The notes beneath the pieces were generated by a model, which saw only the letters and a list, made by a program, of their open reading frames with translations, was not told the origin of the DNA and made no database searches. Below, one piece after another: positions 63,159-64,000 of a stretch of DNA of 64,000 nucleotides; position 1 is the stretch's first letter, and every line of letters starts with the position of its first letter. Made by a program: the position numbers and the translations under genes. Origin of the DNA: Cryobacterium zongtaii (GTDB taxonomy: Bacteria; Actinomycetota; Actinomycetes; Actinomycetales; Microbacteriaceae); the NCBI RefSeq assembly GCF_002909375.1, contig NZ_PPXD01000007.1, positions 372,001 to 436,000 on the forward strand, read 5' to 3'.

Positions 63159-64000
63159 ATGACTTCAGCTGACACCCTCCGCAATCTGGGCGTCCGCGCT
63201 ACGAGCAATGGCGGGGAACTCCGCGTCTGGTCCGAACACGCCGAGGCCATCGAACTGTGCATCTTCGACCACACCGACCCCAACTGGATCGTGCGCACCG
63301 TACCCATGGTGCGCGACGCCCACAACGTCTGGGTCGGCCGTAGCCGCACCCTCACCGCGGGCCGCCGCTACGGCATCCGGGTCTCCGGTCCGGCCGGTCC
63401 CACGCACTCGTTCCACCCCGAGAAGACCCTGATCGACCCGTACGCCCGGGGTCTGGCCCGGGTGGGACCCGACCAATGGCAGTCCACCATGGTCGACGAC
63501 GCCTTCGACTGGGCCGGAGCCGTCAAGCCCAACACGCCGATGGATCACACCGTGGTCTACGAGGCGCACGTCCGGGGCCTGAGCAAGCTCAGCCCGGCCA
63601 TGCCCGTTGAACTCCGCGGCACCTACGCCGGACTGGCACACGAGAGCACCATCGCGTACCTCAAGAACCTCGGGGTGACCGCCGTTGAACTGCTGCCGGT
63701 GCAGTCGTTCGTCTCCGAACAGCGCCTGATCAAGCAGGGCCTGTCGAACTACTGGGGCTACAACACCCTCAACTTCTTCACCCCGCACGCCGACTACGCC
63801 ACGCAGGCCTCCCAGTCCGAGGGGCCGGAGGCGGTGCTGCGCGAGTTCAAGGGCATGGTCAAACTGCTGCACGAGGCCGGCCTCGAGGTCATCCTCGACG
63901 TCGTGTACAACCACACCGCCGAGGAGGGCCCGGCCGGACCGGTCACGAGCCTGCGGGGCATCGACAACGCCACCTACTACCGGCAGAACGCCAAGGGTCA
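63159..64000 (+). CDS. glgX: Glycogen debranching enzyme GlgX, 3' end outside window
   Basis: Isoamylase-type GH13 debranching enzyme; 280 N-terminal residues are visible of about 700. The CBM48 domain is at about 1-130 (SEHAEAIELCIFDHTDPNWI, HPEKTLIDPYARGLARVG). The barrel starts with TVVYEAHVRGLSKL and includes LGVTAVELLPVQSF, NYWGYNTLNFFTPHADYA and EVILDVVYNHTAEEG, the first conserved region of GH13. The acid/base and nucleophile residues lie beyond the end. It diverges from the cysteine desulfurase gene. Confidence 0.93.
   Translation, partial: MTSADTLRNLGVRATSNGGELRVWSEHAEAIELCIFDHTDPNWIVRTVPMVRDAHNVWVGRSRTLTAGRRYGIRVSGPAGPTHSFHPEKTLIDPYARGLARVGPDQWQSTMVDDAFDWAGAVKPNTPMDHTVVYEAHVRGLSKLSPAMPVELRGTYAGLAHESTIAYLKNLGVTAVELLPVQSFVSEQRLIKQGLSNYWGYNTLNFFTPHADYATQASQSEGPEAVLREFKGMVKLLHEAGLEVILDVVYNHTAEEGPAGPVTSLRGIDNATYYRQNAKG

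Overview
The window is GC-rich (roughly two thirds G+C by eye) and reads as chromosomal core of an actinobacterium, most probably a member of the Microbacteriaceae (Cryobacterium/Leifsonia-like). The grounds are the tig-clpP1-clpP2-clpX order with two ClpP subunits, GatCAB, oligoribonuclease, a group II truncated globin, F420-type and mycothiol-type protein families, GTG/TTG starts and many start codons placed 6-7 bases after a TAnnnT hexamer. The genus call is inference. I see no phage, insertion sequence, CRISPR array or rRNA; gene density is about 95 percent.

Layout. 2-6321: end of an M3 peptidase, then (minus) tig, clpP1, clpP2, clpX, and tRNA-Pro and tRNA-Gly. 6350-14660: ldh-SDR pair, a membrane protein, a LuxR-type two-component pair, an amidohydrolase coupled to a PaiB-like protein, and nei. 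14702-25737: rpiB, a DsbA-like protein, an MHS-type transporter behind three copies of a small palindromic repeat, an odd zinc-ribbon SDR, a DnaQ-like exonuclease, DUF2332, pepN, MscS and a globin. The clpX-clpP-tig-nei-rpiB-DsbA-pepN set matches the neighbourhood known in Mycobacterium tuberculosis (Rv2457c-Rv2467), with insertions.

25792-41915: a flavin dehydrogenase, thioesterases, a Rieske lipoprotein, ettA, an ssb paralogue, an aldo/keto reductase, small membrane proteins, nadE, a YeeE/TusA thiosulfate-uptake pair, tRNA-Arg, a thioredoxin-like protein, orn, tRNA-His, a zincin and a D,D-carboxypeptidase-like protein. 41952-51828: a TPP-riboswitch-controlled ykoEDC-type ECF importer with a P-loop kinase-like gene overlapping its end, gerW, dinB with a LexA-like palindrome, an LLM oxidoreductase, a DinB_2/mycothiol-type protein and a ferritin-like/VIT1 protein. 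51828-64000: gatCAB, an alpha/beta hydrolase, an epimerase-like protein, a compact cysteine desulfurase-mnmA-ligA run, and the start of glgX.

How the parts work together: tig and ClpXP give folding and proteolysis; pepN and the M3 peptidase finish peptides; cysteine desulfurase supplies sulfur to MnmA; YeeE/TusA bring in sulfur; the YkoEDC importer is repressed by thiamine pyrophosphate. I did not find a clear new multi-gene system. The best non-routine signals are DNA-level: the three operator-like repeats before the MHS transporter, two copies of a REP-like palindrome about 33 kb apart, a symmetric divergent promoter, a LexA-like site at dinB, widespread leaderless-type promoters, and a recurring GGATGC/GCATCC motif.
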